Below are positions 1-7,336 of a stretch of DNA of 64,000 bases, in pieces; positions within the stretch are counted from its first letter, which is position 1, and every line of letters begins with the position of its first letter. Source of the stretch: an uncultured Pseudomonadota bacterium. Its GTDB lineage: Bacteria > Myxococcota_A > Bradymonadia > Bradymonadales > Bradymonadaceae. Under the pieces are notes generated by a model that did not search any database, was not told the DNA's origin, and worked only from the letters and a program-made list of their open reading frames with translations. The stretch spans positions 1,642,733 to 1,706,732 of the forward strand of contig CAJXPB010000001.1 in assembly GCA_913057905.1 (NCBI GenBank), given 5' to 3'. A program made the translations under genes and the position numbers.

Positions 1-1187
1 TGGATGGCATGTGACTCGCCAATCTCCGCTTTGAGCTGTTCGCACGCTCGCACGAACGCCGCGTCCGCCTCGTCAGTGAGTGCCTCGACCTGCCGAAGCA
101 CGAGACTCGGACTGACTCCGAGTGTCTCGGCCAGGCTCTCCCACTCTTGTGTTCGAAGGCGATCCGGGTTGCGCTGCCCCCCAACTGAGAAAGCGAGTCC
201 TCGATAGAGCCTCGGGAAAGCTCGGGTGCACACAAGATCGTAGGCCGGCGCCAGCGACAACCCCGACGGGCCATAGAGCATCGAGAGATTCTTGGCGTGG
301 CCGTCGGCGTTTCCTGACAGAGCGCAGACGACGACCCAACGCACCAGCTCGAGCACATCTGCAGCCGGCCGACTCGAATACTGACGGATCGACGACGCCA
401 CGTCACCGAGGCTGGGACCACCGTCCGACTCGTACTTTCGCGACGGCCGATATCCCAAAATCTGACAGAAGTCTTCCTGGTGCAGACGCCGAGTCATTTG
501 GTCCGCGCTACGCCGGTCGTATCGTTCGACGACGAGCACCGGCGGCGACGTGCGGTCGTCTAGAGTCGAGGTCACGGTGTCCAGTCCGAGCTCGGCGGCG
601 AACCGGGTCGTCAGAAACTCGTTCGCGGTGAGATGAGGAAAGTCCGGCGAGTCGAATTTCAGGATGTGCGTGCTCGGCTCATCCGAGGCTGGTTGTGCAT
701 AGCCGTCGGAGGTCAGCACGACCGACGTCTTGTGCTGCGCACCGGCCAATGACAGCCGAGGCTCATAGTCGTCCTCCAGCGGAAATGCGGGCTCACCGCT
801 GGCCCACTCTTCCAACTCAGTATCAGTGATGGGTCGGCGGCCCCTCCTAGTCTGACTCTTCGTGGCGTCGTCAGGAACAAATCGGAACGCGCCGGCCGTG
901 TCGTCGCCGAGTTCTGCAAGTAATGCCACGTCGTTGTCCGGACTGATGCCGAGCCGGTCACAGATGGCCTGCCGTGCCTGTCCCTCGGGGAGGAGGTTGG
1001 CAAAAAAGATGTGAGCGCGCTCGGCGGGCCAACGCTCGCGCCGAAGGGGAAGATGGACGCTAATCGGGAAGCTGTCTGGCCGGTCCAGCCATTCTTCTGC
1101 GTACGAAAACGCGAACTCGTCGGTCCGTGCATCGACGTGCGCACGCCCCACGACATCCCCCTCAAACTCTACCGTGAGGTAATTCAT
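1..1187 (-). CDS. hipA: HipA-type serine/threonine kinase toxin, cut by left edge
   Basis: 395 codons are visible and the frame is still open at base 1, so the C-terminus is missing. The protein reads as HipA: an N-terminal subdomain (residues 1-105), the glycine-containing nucleotide loop LSLAGAQHK (145-153), the ILKF strand (175-178), ERYDR (221-225), HQEDFCQ (236-242), the catalytic loop NADGHAKN (293-300, Asp295 the probable catalytic base) and the metal-binding YDLV (316-319). Known HipA kinases phosphorylate a tRNA synthetase or related translation target and cause growth arrest; the substrate here is unknown. The ATG at 1185-1187 overlaps the hipB stop as ATGA, so the two genes are translationally coupled. 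HipB operators lie further upstream and probably control both genes. Call is secure; only the end is unseen. Confidence 0.95.
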   Translation of the reverse strand, partial: MNYLTVEFEGDVVGRAHVDARTDEFAFSYAEEWLDRPDSFPISVHLPLRRERWPAERAHIFFANLLPEGQARQAICDRLGISPDNDVALLAELGDDTAGAFRFVPDDATKSQTRRGRRPITDTELEEWASGEPAFPLEDDYEPRLSLAGAQHKTSVVLTSDGYAQPASDEPSTHILKFDSPDFPHLTANEFLTTRFAAELGLDTVTSTLDDRTSPPVLVVERYDRRSADQMTRRLHQEDFCQILGYRPSRKYESDGGPSLGDVASSIRQYSSRPAADVLELVRWVVVCALSGNADGHAKNLSMLYGPSGLSLAPAYDLVCTRAFPRLYRGLAFSVGGQRNPDRLRTQEWESLAETLGVSPSLVLRQVEALTDEADAAFVRACEQLKAEIGESHAI

Positions 1188-1450
1188 CTACTTCCCGTAT
1201 CTCGGCCAGGCAGTCCCCGAGGTTGAAGCACGACGTCGAGGCCGGCGCCTGCCAGAACCTTCAGGGCGAGACCGAGTTCGGCGGTCGGCTTTCCGCGCTC
1301 CAACTCGGAGACGTAGCGCACACCGACGCCGACGATCTCGGCGAACTCGCGCTGGGTCAGCCCCTGGTCCTTGCGCGCAGACCGGATCGCTTCGCCGATC
1401 TCGGCAACGCTCGTCACCCTTTCTGCGCTCTCGTTTCCTTGAACGTTCAT
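1184..1450 (-). CDS. hipB: HipB-type XRE antitoxin/repressor
   Basis: An 88-residue protein with one XRE-family helix-turn-helix at about residues 18-52 (LTQREFAEIVGVGVRYVSEL) followed by a short tail. HipB proteins bind operators as dimers and neutralise HipA by complex formation. The gene order hipB-hipA, the 4-base ATGA overlap and three identical-type palindromes immediately upstream support the assignment. The start at 1450 is chosen because it directly follows the first palindrome; its Shine-Dalgarno-like GGGAAA is the right arm of that operator, so repressor binding would also cover the ribosome-binding region. Size is typical of the family. Confidence 0.93.
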   Translation of the reverse strand: MNVQGNESAERVTSVAEIGEAIRSARKDQGLTQREFAEIVGVGVRYVSELERGKPTAELGLALKVLAGAGLDVVLQPRGLPGRDTGSR

Positions 1451-1564
1451 TTTCCCGTACGGGATTAAAGTAGCCTGAACAGAGGCCAGACTACCATAAT
1501 TTTCCTGTACGGGAAAACTTCGGCGATGAGGCGGCCCGGCGGGGCTGAATAATCCCGTACGGTA
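1451..1564 (-). promoter_or_regulatory. Three palindromic operators of the hipBA operon
   Basis: Three copies of a GTAC-centred palindrome are visible: TCCCGTACGGGA at 1453-1464 (perfect), TTTCCTGTACGGGAAA at 1501-1516 (one mismatched pair), and TCCCGTACGGTA at 1553-1564. Centres are 50 bases and about 50 bases apart, so roughly five helical turns, placing dimers on the same DNA face. The known HipB operators of E. coli are also multiple, near-perfect palindromes with a GG/CC outer half-site. Autoregulation is the inferred role. The promoter itself must lie within this interval, since the oppositely placed oxygenase gene ends at 1577. Confidence 0.8.
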
Positions 1565-1576
1565 AAACGCATGGAC

Positions 1577-2743
1577 CTACGCCGCGGACTGACGGAGGCC
1601 CAAGAGCTCTTCGTGGAGGGTGAACTCGGCGAGGCCGGCGGGATTGTTGTGGAGGACGTGCTGCCAGTAGCGGTGCCCGGCCTGGACGGCGGCGCGGAAG
1701 CCGGGGCCGGTCTTTCGCATGGAGTTTGTGGCGGCGATGACCGGCTTGAAGAGCCGAACTACCGGGCTCAATGGCGAGGGCGCGATGCCGAGTTGATCGC
1801 CCATCTGCTGACCGAGCAGGGTCCTGGCGACCGCTCGCGGCAGCGGCGCGACCTCGCCTTCTGGGCGCGTCCGCTCCTCCTCGTTCGGCGGCCCGGCGCT
1901 CAAGAACGCGTTGGTCAGCGTGCGGGCATCGTCGTCGGGCGGCGCCTGAGTCAACTCGATGAACCGGGCGTAGCGATCGGCCTCGGCGCGATGGGTGGGC
2001 AGAAGTTCCGGGTCGACTCCCATCAGGTAGCCGACGTAGCGCCACAGGGCGATGTGGTCTTCCTTTTCCTGGTCTTTCGGCGACAGGCCAAGGGTCTCGA
2101 GGCCATCTTGCCAGTAGTTCGAAAACAGAAGCAGGGTCGCCAGCATGTCGTGCTGGTTGATGGGCACGCCCCACTCGTCGTCCCAGGGGGCCTTCCGGTC
2201 GATCATGTCGCGGACGTGGGCATGGATCAGCCGTACGGTGACCGCCGCGACGATGCCGTCGGCCCCGGGCTCGAGCCCGCCGGGTTGTGAGACGTCGTAG
2301 ACAAACCGCGAGGTCTCGGCGAGCCGGCCGTGGGTCCCTTCGTTGAGCCGGCCGCTGAGCATCAAGGGTTTGTTCCCCGCCGGCGCCGCGTAGCCCAGGA
2401 TCAGCGACTTCGCCCCCAACACGATGCCGCCCGGCAGATGGGTGCTCAGGAAAAACTCCGCACCGTCGTCGATTCGCTCGCGGTCGACCCAGGCCGGCAC
2501 GGTTTTGACCTGTTCCATCAACGCGTACAGTTCATCGGGCGCACCGTCGACGGCGTCGGGGCTCTGGCGGATTGCAGTATCGATGGCCTTCAGAAGCCGG
2601 CCCCGCGACCAGCCTCGGGTGGCGGCGATTAGTTCATCGGCCAACGGGTCGCCCTGCTGGAGCCAGTGACCCATGCGGTCGACGAGATCGCCGAAGCGCC
2701 GGCGCGCCTCGCCCCGGTTGACCATCCTCTCTGGAATCTTCAT
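1577..2743 (-). CDS. MpaB/latex-clearing-protein family oxygenase (DUF2236)
   Basis: A 388-residue protein of the MpaB/Lcp (DUF2236) family. Characteristic stretches are PAWVDRERIDDGAEFFL (83-99), GAKSLILGYAAPAGNKPL (110-127), the helix RLIHAHVRDMI (171-181) carrying the histidines expected near the b-type haem, WGVPINQHDMLATLL (191-205) and WRYVGYLMGVDPELLP (234-249). Characterised members are haem-dependent oxygenases such as rubber-cleaving Lcp or fungal mycophenolate enzyme MpaB; the substrate here cannot be told. There is no signal peptide, so it is probably cytoplasmic. It is transcribed toward the hipBA control region and divergently from the SDR gene. Family assignment is firm, function open. 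Confidence 0.85.
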   Translation of the reverse strand: MKIPERMVNRGEARRRFGDLVDRMGHWLQQGDPLADELIAATRGWSRGRLLKAIDTAIRQSPDAVDGAPDELYALMEQVKTVPAWVDRERIDDGAEFFLSTHLPGGIVLGAKSLILGYAAPAGNKPLMLSGRLNEGTHGRLAETSRFVYDVSQPGGLEPGADGIVAAVTVRLIHAHVRDMIDRKAPWDDEWGVPINQHDMLATLLLFSNYWQDGLETLGLSPKDQEKEDHIALWRYVGYLMGVDPELLPTHRAEADRYARFIELTQAPPDDDARTLTNAFLSAGPPNEEERTRPEGEVAPLPRAVARTLLGQQMGDQLGIAPSPLSPVVRLFKPVIAATNSMRKTGPGFRAAVQAGHRYWQHVLHNNPAGLAEFTLHEELLGLRQSAA

Positions 2744-2766
2744 GACAACTCTCGGTGGTGCGGCGT

Positions 2767-2792
2767 CATCTCAACGGTCCCAAGGTGAGATG
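2767..2792. promoter_or_regulatory. Inverted repeat in divergent promoter region
   Basis: CATCTCA (2767-2773) and TGAGATG (2786-2792) form a perfect 7-base inverted repeat with a 12-base spacer, between the divergent oxygenase and SDR genes. It is a plausible operator for a dimeric repressor, but no regulator gene is adjacent and a chance match cannot be excluded. Confidence 0.35.
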
Positions 2793-2857
2793 CATTGAAG
2801 GGCCGATTGTAGCACTTAGATTCCGAACCGCTTCGTTCAACCAGCCACGCACCCACT

Positions 2858-3754
2858 ATGACCCAGCAACTCAAGCCCATTCTCGTCACCGGCGCCAATC
2901 GCGGCATCGGCCGCGCCACTGTCAATGCCATTCTGGAGCACAGCAGCGACACCCGGGTATTTCTGGGGTCGCGATCGAAGGACCGCGGCGAAGAGACGCG
3001 CCGCGAGATCGTCGATGAGCAGCCGGAAGCTGACGGCCGGATTGAGGTCGTGCAACTCGACGTCGCCGACGACGAATCTGTGCACAGCGCCGCCGAATCC
3101 GTGGCCAAACACCTGGCCGACGACACGCTCTACGGCGTGGTCAACAACGCTGGCATCGGGGACTATGAACGCCCGCTCGAGCAGGTGCTGAACGTCAACG
3201 TCTACGGCCCCCATCGCGTCAGCGAGGCCTTCGTACCGTTGATCGGTCATCCCGACGGTCGGATCGTCAACGTCTCGTCGGCGGCCGGGCCGAACTTCGT
3301 CAACGATTGCAGCGACGACCATCGCGCGCTTCTGACCAGCGACGACGTCACCTGGGAGCAGATCGAGACCTTCATCGACGAATGCCGGCGGGCGACCGAC
3401 GAGGCCGGCGGTGACTTCGGCAACACGACCATCGGCGACGCATCGGCCTACGGGCTGTCGAAGGCGTGTCTGAACGCCTACACGATTGCGCTAGCCCGCC
3501 AGAACCCCGACCTTACCATCAACGCCTGTACGCCGGGCTTCATCGAAACCGACCTGACTCGCCCGATGGCCGAGCGCAACGACAAGGACCCACGCGAGAT
3601 GGGCATGAAACCGCCCAAGGACGGCACCCGCGCGCAGATGTTTTTGCTATTTGGAGAACCCGGCGGCTCCGGCTGGTACTTCGGCAGCGACGCCAAGCGA
3701 AGCCCCATGGACCGCTACCGCTCGCCGGGCGACCCGCCCTACACTGGTGACTGA
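2858..3754 (+). CDS. Short-chain dehydrogenase, carbonyl-reductase type
   Basis: A 298-residue classical SDR. It has the cofactor motif TGANRGIG (11-18), the NNAG strand (96-99), the catalytic serine in NVSS (138-141) and YGLSK (198-202) supplying Tyr and Lys. The insert between the serine and the Tyr (about 142-195) is long, as in carbonyl reductase/sniffer-like SDRs that act as monomers. An Arg/Ser-rich segment after the second strand (SRSKDRG) suggests NADPH preference. The substrate is unknown. The gene sits 6 bases upstream of the transporter gene, so the two are probably co-transcribed. No strong Shine-Dalgarno precedes the ATG; the start is supported by the immediate beginning of the Rossmann fold. 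Confidence 0.88.
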   Translation: MTQQLKPILVTGANRGIGRATVNAILEHSSDTRVFLGSRSKDRGEETRREIVDEQPEADGRIEVVQLDVADDESVHSAAESVAKHLADDTLYGVVNNAGIGDYERPLEQVLNVNVYGPHRVSEAFVPLIGHPDGRIVNVSSAAGPNFVNDCSDDHRALLTSDDVTWEQIETFIDECRRATDEAGGDFGNTTIGDASAYGLSKACLNAYTIALARQNPDLTINACTPGFIETDLTRPMAERNDKDPREMGMKPPKDGTRAQMFLLFGEPGGSGWYFGSDAKRSPMDRYRSPGDPPYTGD

Positions 3755-3760
3755 TTCTGT

Positions 3761-5197
3761 ATGTCGATTTTTGCACCGAAGGTCCCGAAGGGCATCCGGC
3801 GGCTGGGCCACTTCCTGATGCGATTTGGTCCGGTCGTCGTCCTGCCGGCGATCGTGCTGTTTTTGCCGACCCCCGAGGGACTGCCGCAGACCGGCCACCG
3901 CGCGCTGGCCCTCTTTGCGTTCACCGGCGCCATCCTCGCCTTCGAGCCAGTCTCGCTGCCCATCGCAGCCCTGCTCGTGCCATTGGCGGCCGTCGGCCTG
4001 GGGACGGCAAACGCCACCGAGGCCTTCGCGCCGTTCTCCAGCCCGGTCGTCTACCTGATCCTGGCCGGACTCTTCCTGGCCGAAGCCCTCAGAAAACACG
4101 GCCTGACCCGCCGGCTCGCCATCCAGACTCTGCTGGCGAGCGGGGGGCGCATCGACTACCTGGTCCTGGGCATGATGCTCATCGCCGGCCTGCTTTCGAT
4201 GTGGGTCATCAACACGGCCGTCGCCGCCATGTTGATCCCGGTGGCCCTGACGATCTCGCGGCTCCCCCCGACCGAAGAAAAGCAAAAGAAGCTCCTGACG
4301 CTTCTGGGCCTCGGCATCGCCTACGGCGCCAGCGTCGGCGGCATGGGCACCATCATGGGGTCGGCGGCCAACGCCGTCGCCTCCGGCCTGCTGGCCGACG
4401 AGCAGATCTGGACCTTCATGAGCTGGATGACCTACGGGTTCCCCTCGTTTCTGGTGATCTTTCCGCTGACCTGGTGGCTTTTGATCAAGCTCGTCGGCGT
4501 CGACGGCGAGACCATCGAGATGGACGAGGTCCGCCAGCGCGCCGATGAACTCGGCTCGTTTACCAACGAGCAGGTCGAACTGCTGTTTATGCTCGGCGGC
4601 GCCATCTTTCTGTGGGTCATGGGGGGCCAGCTCGAGCGGGCCCTGGCCCTGCCCCCGACGATCTTTTCGGCCTCGATGGTCGGGATCATCGCCGTGGCCT
4701 ACCTGTCGGTGCGCAATCTTTTGACCTGGTCGGACGTCGAGGGCATCAGTTGGGGCGTCTTTTTGATCATCGGCGCCGGGCTGTCGCTCGGGTCCGTCCT
4801 CCAGAGCAGTGGGACCACCGTCTGGCTGGCAGACCTGCTGGTTCCGGTCATCGAACAGGCACCTTACTGGCTGACGCTGCTCGTGTTGGTCTACGCCTCG
4901 GCACTTCTGACAAACCTGCTCAACAACACCACCATCGCCGCCGTCTTCGTGCCGATCCTCATCGCCGTCGCCCGCGTCCAACCCGACATCTCGGCCGTCC
5001 AACTCGTGCTGCCGGTCACCCTGGCGACCACCTTCGGTTATTCGCTTCCCTCGGCGTCGGGACGCATGTCGCTGATCGCAGCCAGCGGGATCGTCGACCG
5101 CAAATCGATGCTCGGCTACGGACTCGTCGTCACACTGGCAAGTTCGGGCGTGTTGGCTATCTTCTTCTATGTGCTCACACGACTCGGGTTGGTCTAG
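3761..5197 (+). CDS. SLC13/DASS-family anion or dicarboxylate symporter
   Basis: A 478-residue polytopic membrane protein with about 11-12 hydrophobic segments. It has the two repeated DASS signatures: WVINTAVAAMLIPV in the first half and NLLNNTTIAAVFVPIL in the second, matching the Ser-Asn-Thr-type substrate/sodium-binding tips, here changed to Ile-Asn-Thr and Asn-Asn-Thr. Family members take up C4-dicarboxylates, citrate or sulfate with sodium. The amphipathic insert at about 255-280 is typical. Substrate cannot be inferred from the sequence. It lies between the SDR (6 bases upstream) and a small NAD-binding protein, likely one transcription unit. Confidence 0.88.
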   Translation: MSIFAPKVPKGIRRLGHFLMRFGPVVVLPAIVLFLPTPEGLPQTGHRALALFAFTGAILAFEPVSLPIAALLVPLAAVGLGTANATEAFAPFSSPVVYLILAGLFLAEALRKHGLTRRLAIQTLLASGGRIDYLVLGMMLIAGLLSMWVINTAVAAMLIPVALTISRLPPTEEKQKKLLTLLGLGIAYGASVGGMGTIMGSAANAVASGLLADEQIWTFMSWMTYGFPSFLVIFPLTWWLLIKLVGVDGETIEMDEVRQRADELGSFTNEQVELLFMLGGAIFLWVMGGQLERALALPPTIFSASMVGIIAVAYLSVRNLLTWSDVEGISWGVFLIIGAGLSLGSVLQSSGTTVWLADLLVPVIEQAPYWLTLLVLVYASALLTNLLNNTTIAAVFVPILIAVARVQPDISAVQLVLPVTLATTFGYSLPSASGRMSLIAASGIVDRKSMLGYGLVVTLASSGVLAIFFYVLTRLGLV

Positions 5198-5223
5198 ACG
5201 GGTCTACACAGGAGGCAACGACG

Positions 5224-5583
5224 ATGCGAATCCTCGTCTACGGATGCGGAAGGACCGGGTCGGCGGTTCTGCGACAACTTCAAAAAAACGACGCGATCGA
5301 ACTGATCACCGCTGATCCACGCGAAGACCCGGCGGCCCTTGAGTTAGGTCTCATCGAATCGGTCGATATTACCGATCCGCTGACGCCGATGAACCTCGAG
5401 GCCATCATCGACGAATGGTCGCCCGACATGATCCTGTTGGCCACCACCTCGAGCGACCTCGCCCTGGGCAACTCCCCGGGCATCGACATGATGATGGACT
5501 CGCTGTGGACCGAACTCGCCACCATCAGCAAGGTTCCCGTCATCCTGGTCGATCGCGATGCCGGGACGCATGCCGGTCAGTGA
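5224..5583 (+). CDS. Small TrkA-N-like NAD(P)-binding protein
   Basis: A 119-residue single Rossmann domain beginning directly with MRILVYGCGRTGSAVL (GxGxxG at 7-12), as in TrkA-N/RCK domains of potassium channels and transporters. A regulatory C-terminal RCK subdomain is absent. The ATG at 5224 is chosen over longer in-frame alternatives because AGGAGG lies 10 bases upstream and the fold starts at residue 2. It follows the SLC13-type transporter, so it may gate that carrier according to nucleotide state; this is inference. Its stop overlaps the next start (TGATG). Confidence 0.7.
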   Translation: MRILVYGCGRTGSAVLRQLQKNDAIELITADPREDPAALELGLIESVDITDPLTPMNLEAIIDEWSPDMILLATTSSDLALGNSPGIDMMMDSLWTELATISKVPVILVDRDAGTHAGQ

Positions 5584-6020
5584 TGAAGACATCCAACAAA
5601 GCTTACGCCTACGTCACCTGGAAAGGGCAGCTTCTGGTCTTCGAGCATCCGGAGCACCCAGAAGCGGGTATTCAGGTGCCCGGCGGGACGATCGAATCGG
5701 GCGAGTCACCCGGGGAGGCGGTCGTCCGCGAGGTGCGCGAGGAGGCGGACCTAGAATCGCTTGAGGTCGTCGAGAAGCTCGGCACCGACACCTTCGATAT
5801 GTCGGAGTGGCGCGACGAGATACAGCAGCGCCACTTCTTTTGGCTTCGGTGCACAGAGACGCCGCCCGAAAATTGGCGAGGCTACGAGCGGGATCATGGT
5901 GAGCCGATCCCGCTCGATTTCTACTGGATTGAGATGGCTGAAATTCCCGACCTACACGCTGGACAGGGCGAGTATTTAGGCCGGCTCCTCGAACCAGACG
6001 TCACCGAGGGCGATCTCTAG
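5583..6020 (+). CDS. NUDIX hydrolase
   Basis: A 145-residue single-domain NUDIX protein. The box runs from Gly35 to Leu57: G-x5-E41-x7-R49-E50-x2-E53-E54, with the usual final Gly replaced by Asp56. These enzymes hydrolyse nucleoside diphosphates linked to another moiety; the substrate is not deducible. The start is coupled to the preceding gene by a TGATG overlap. The last 15 codons overlap, on the opposite strand, the 3-prime end of a uma2 gene (45 bases), an arrangement that constrains both proteins. Confidence 0.88.
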   Translation: MKTSNKAYAYVTWKGQLLVFEHPEHPEAGIQVPGGTIESGESPGEAVVREVREEADLESLEVVEKLGTDTFDMSEWRDEIQQRHFFWLRCTETPPENWRGYERDHGEPIPLDFYWIEMAEIPDLHAGQGEYLGRLLEPDVTEGDL

Positions 6021-6557
6021 GTCATCGAAAAGACGCACCGGCAGGGTCTCTTCGCCTCCCGCATACGCGTCGAGCACATACTGGCCCTCGTCGTTGAGCC
6101 GGAACACCTCGGCGACCTGTTCTCGAGGCTCGACCAGCACTAGCCAGGGTACGCCCGCTTTGGCGTAGAGATGCCGTTTGTCGATGCGATCGCGCCGTAC
6201 GGTTCCCGGAGAGATGACCTCGACGACCAGGTCGGGGGCGCCGGTCACTCCATGGCCATCATAGAGGTCGTCGAAACGGTCGGCAGCGACGAAGACGAAG
6301 TCGGGTTGGACGACGGTGTCGTCAGAGAGGACGACGTCAAAGGGAGCGGAGAAATATTCACCGAGTTCGTGTTCGCGAATGTGAGCGGCGAGCTGCCATC
6401 CCAGTTCTCGAGTAGCCCTCTGGTGAAACGTATCCGGCGACGGTGTCATGCGTAGCTCCCCCTCAATTAATTCGCGGTGTTGGTCGTCCTCGATGGCCAT
6501 GTAGTCGGCCACGGTCAAGTGGCGTCGGTCTGCCGATTCAACGGGCTCGGTGGCCAT
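5976..6557 (-). CDS. Uma2-family (DUF820) PD-(D/E)XK nuclease, copy 1
   Basis: A 193-residue Uma2/DUF820 protein with a restriction-endonuclease-like fold. Core motifs are VQPDFVFVAADR (active-site Asp), LVVEVISPGT (Glu) and RDRIDKRHLYAKAGVPWLVLVEP. No biological role is established for the family; members occur in large numbers in cyanobacteria and some other bacteria. It is a tandem duplicate of the gene at 6647-7249: outside residues 47-63, which differ at most positions, the proteins are nearly identical. It is preceded by the repeated leader element and starts with the same MATEPVESADRRH as copy 2. Confidence 0.88.
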   Translation of the reverse strand: MATEPVESADRRHLTVADYMAIEDDQHRELIEGELRMTPSPDTFHQRATRELGWQLAAHIREHELGEYFSAPFDVVLSDDTVVQPDFVFVAADRFDDLYDGHGVTGAPDLVVEVISPGTVRRDRIDKRHLYAKAGVPWLVLVEPREQVAEVFRLNDEGQYVLDAYAGGEETLPVRLFDDLEIALGDVWFEEPA

Positions 6558-6590
6558 GGTCTGAGTCCTGGTTACCGGGTTCGCGAACTT

Positions 6591-6634
6591 GTCTCATCTA
6601 AGGCAACAACGGGCACATACCGGAGCAATCCGAG
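6591..6634 (-). promoter_or_regulatory. Repeated leader element, copy 1 (upstream of uma2)
   Basis: The plus strand reads GTCTCATCTAAGGCAACAAC followed by a GC-rich spacer and ACCGGAGCAATCCGAG. On the transcribed strand this gives GTTGTTGCCTTAGATGAGAC about 33 bases before the uma2 start at 6557. The same pattern occurs upstream of three other genes, so it is probably a shared promoter or leader. Confidence 0.55.
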
Positions 6635-6646
6635 ATTCAGGGCGCG

Positions 6647-7249
6647 TCACCCGTCTTCGCCGGATTCTGAGTCGGGCTCCTCGAACCAGACGTCATCGAG
6701 GGCGATCTCTAGGTCATCGAAAAGACGCACCGGCAGGGTTTCTTCGCCTCCGGCATACGCGTCGAGCACATACTGGCCCTCGTCGTTGAGTTTGAAGACC
6801 TCGGCGAGTTGCCCTCGGGGCTCGACCAGCACCAGCCAGGGTACGCCCGCTTTGGCGTAGAGATGCCGCTTGTCGATGCGATCGCGCCTTTCGGTCCCAG
6901 GTGAAAGAACCTCGACCACGAAATCCGGCGCGCCGGTCAGGGCGTGACCGTCGTACAGTTCGGCGAAACGGTCGGCAGCGACGAAGACGAAGTCGGGTTG
7001 GACCACGGTGTCGTCAGACAGAACGACGTCGAATGGGGCATAAAAGTATTCCCCGAGCTCTCGACGGTCGATGTATTCCTGCACCTGTTTACCGAGATGA
7101 ACCAACCCATGCTGGTGAAACGTATCCGGCGATGGTGTCATGCGCAGCTCCCCCTCGATCAATTCGCGGTGTTGGTCGTCCTCGATGGCCATGTAGTCGC
7201 CCACGGTCCAATGGCGTCGGTCTGCCGATTCAACGGGCTCGGTGGCCAT
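6647..7249 (-). CDS. Uma2-family (DUF820) PD-(D/E)XK nuclease, copy 2
   Basis: A 200-residue paralogue of the preceding gene with an acidic C-terminal extension (DSESGEDG). Active-site strands VQPDFVFV, FVVEVLSPGT and the RDRIDKRHLYAKAGVP helix are intact, so both copies look catalytically competent. The divergent segment 47-63 (HGLVHLGKQVQEYIDRR here, RATRELGWQLAAHIREH in copy 1) lies in the helix before the nuclease core and may set a partner or DNA specificity. It has its own copy of the leader element about 32 bases upstream of the start. Confidence 0.88.
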   Translation of the reverse strand: MATEPVESADRRHWTVGDYMAIEDDQHRELIEGELRMTPSPDTFHQHGLVHLGKQVQEYIDRRELGEYFYAPFDVVLSDDTVVQPDFVFVAADRFAELYDGHALTGAPDFVVEVLSPGTERRDRIDKRHLYAKAGVPWLVLVEPRGQLAEVFKLNDEGQYVLDAYAGGEETLPVRLFDDLEIALDDVWFEEPDSESGEDG

Positions 7250-7280
7250 GGTCTCGCTCCGGGTCCGGGTTCTCGAACGT

Positions 7281-7323
7281 GTCTCACCTAAAGTAACAAC
7301 GAACGCATGCCAGAAAAATCCGC
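7281..7323 (-). promoter_or_regulatory. Repeated leader element, copy 2 (upstream of uma2)
   Basis: The plus strand reads GTCTCACCTAAAGTAACAAC, a spacer, then GCCAGAAAAATCCGC. The transcribed strand has GTTGTTACTTTAGGTGAGAC. It matches copies 1, 3 and 4 in order and spacing of the conserved blocks. Confidence 0.55.
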
Positions 7324-7336
7324 AACGTCGGTCGCG

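Larger units (their letters stand above)
5976..7323. repeat. Tandem duplication of leader plus uma2 gene
   Basis: Two head-to-tail units, each a ~45-base leader and a uma2 gene, share long near-identical DNA segments; for example 6007-6120 and 6699-6790 differ at only a few bases. A central block coding for residues 47-63 is strongly diverged, so the copies are mosaic. A more distant third unit lies at 24895-25570. Confidence 0.85.

Noticed and set aside
3647..5002. 451-codon open frame on the minus strand
   Set aside because: It is antisense to the SLC13-type transporter and has highly polar, repetitive composition typical of shadow frames in GC-rich DNA.
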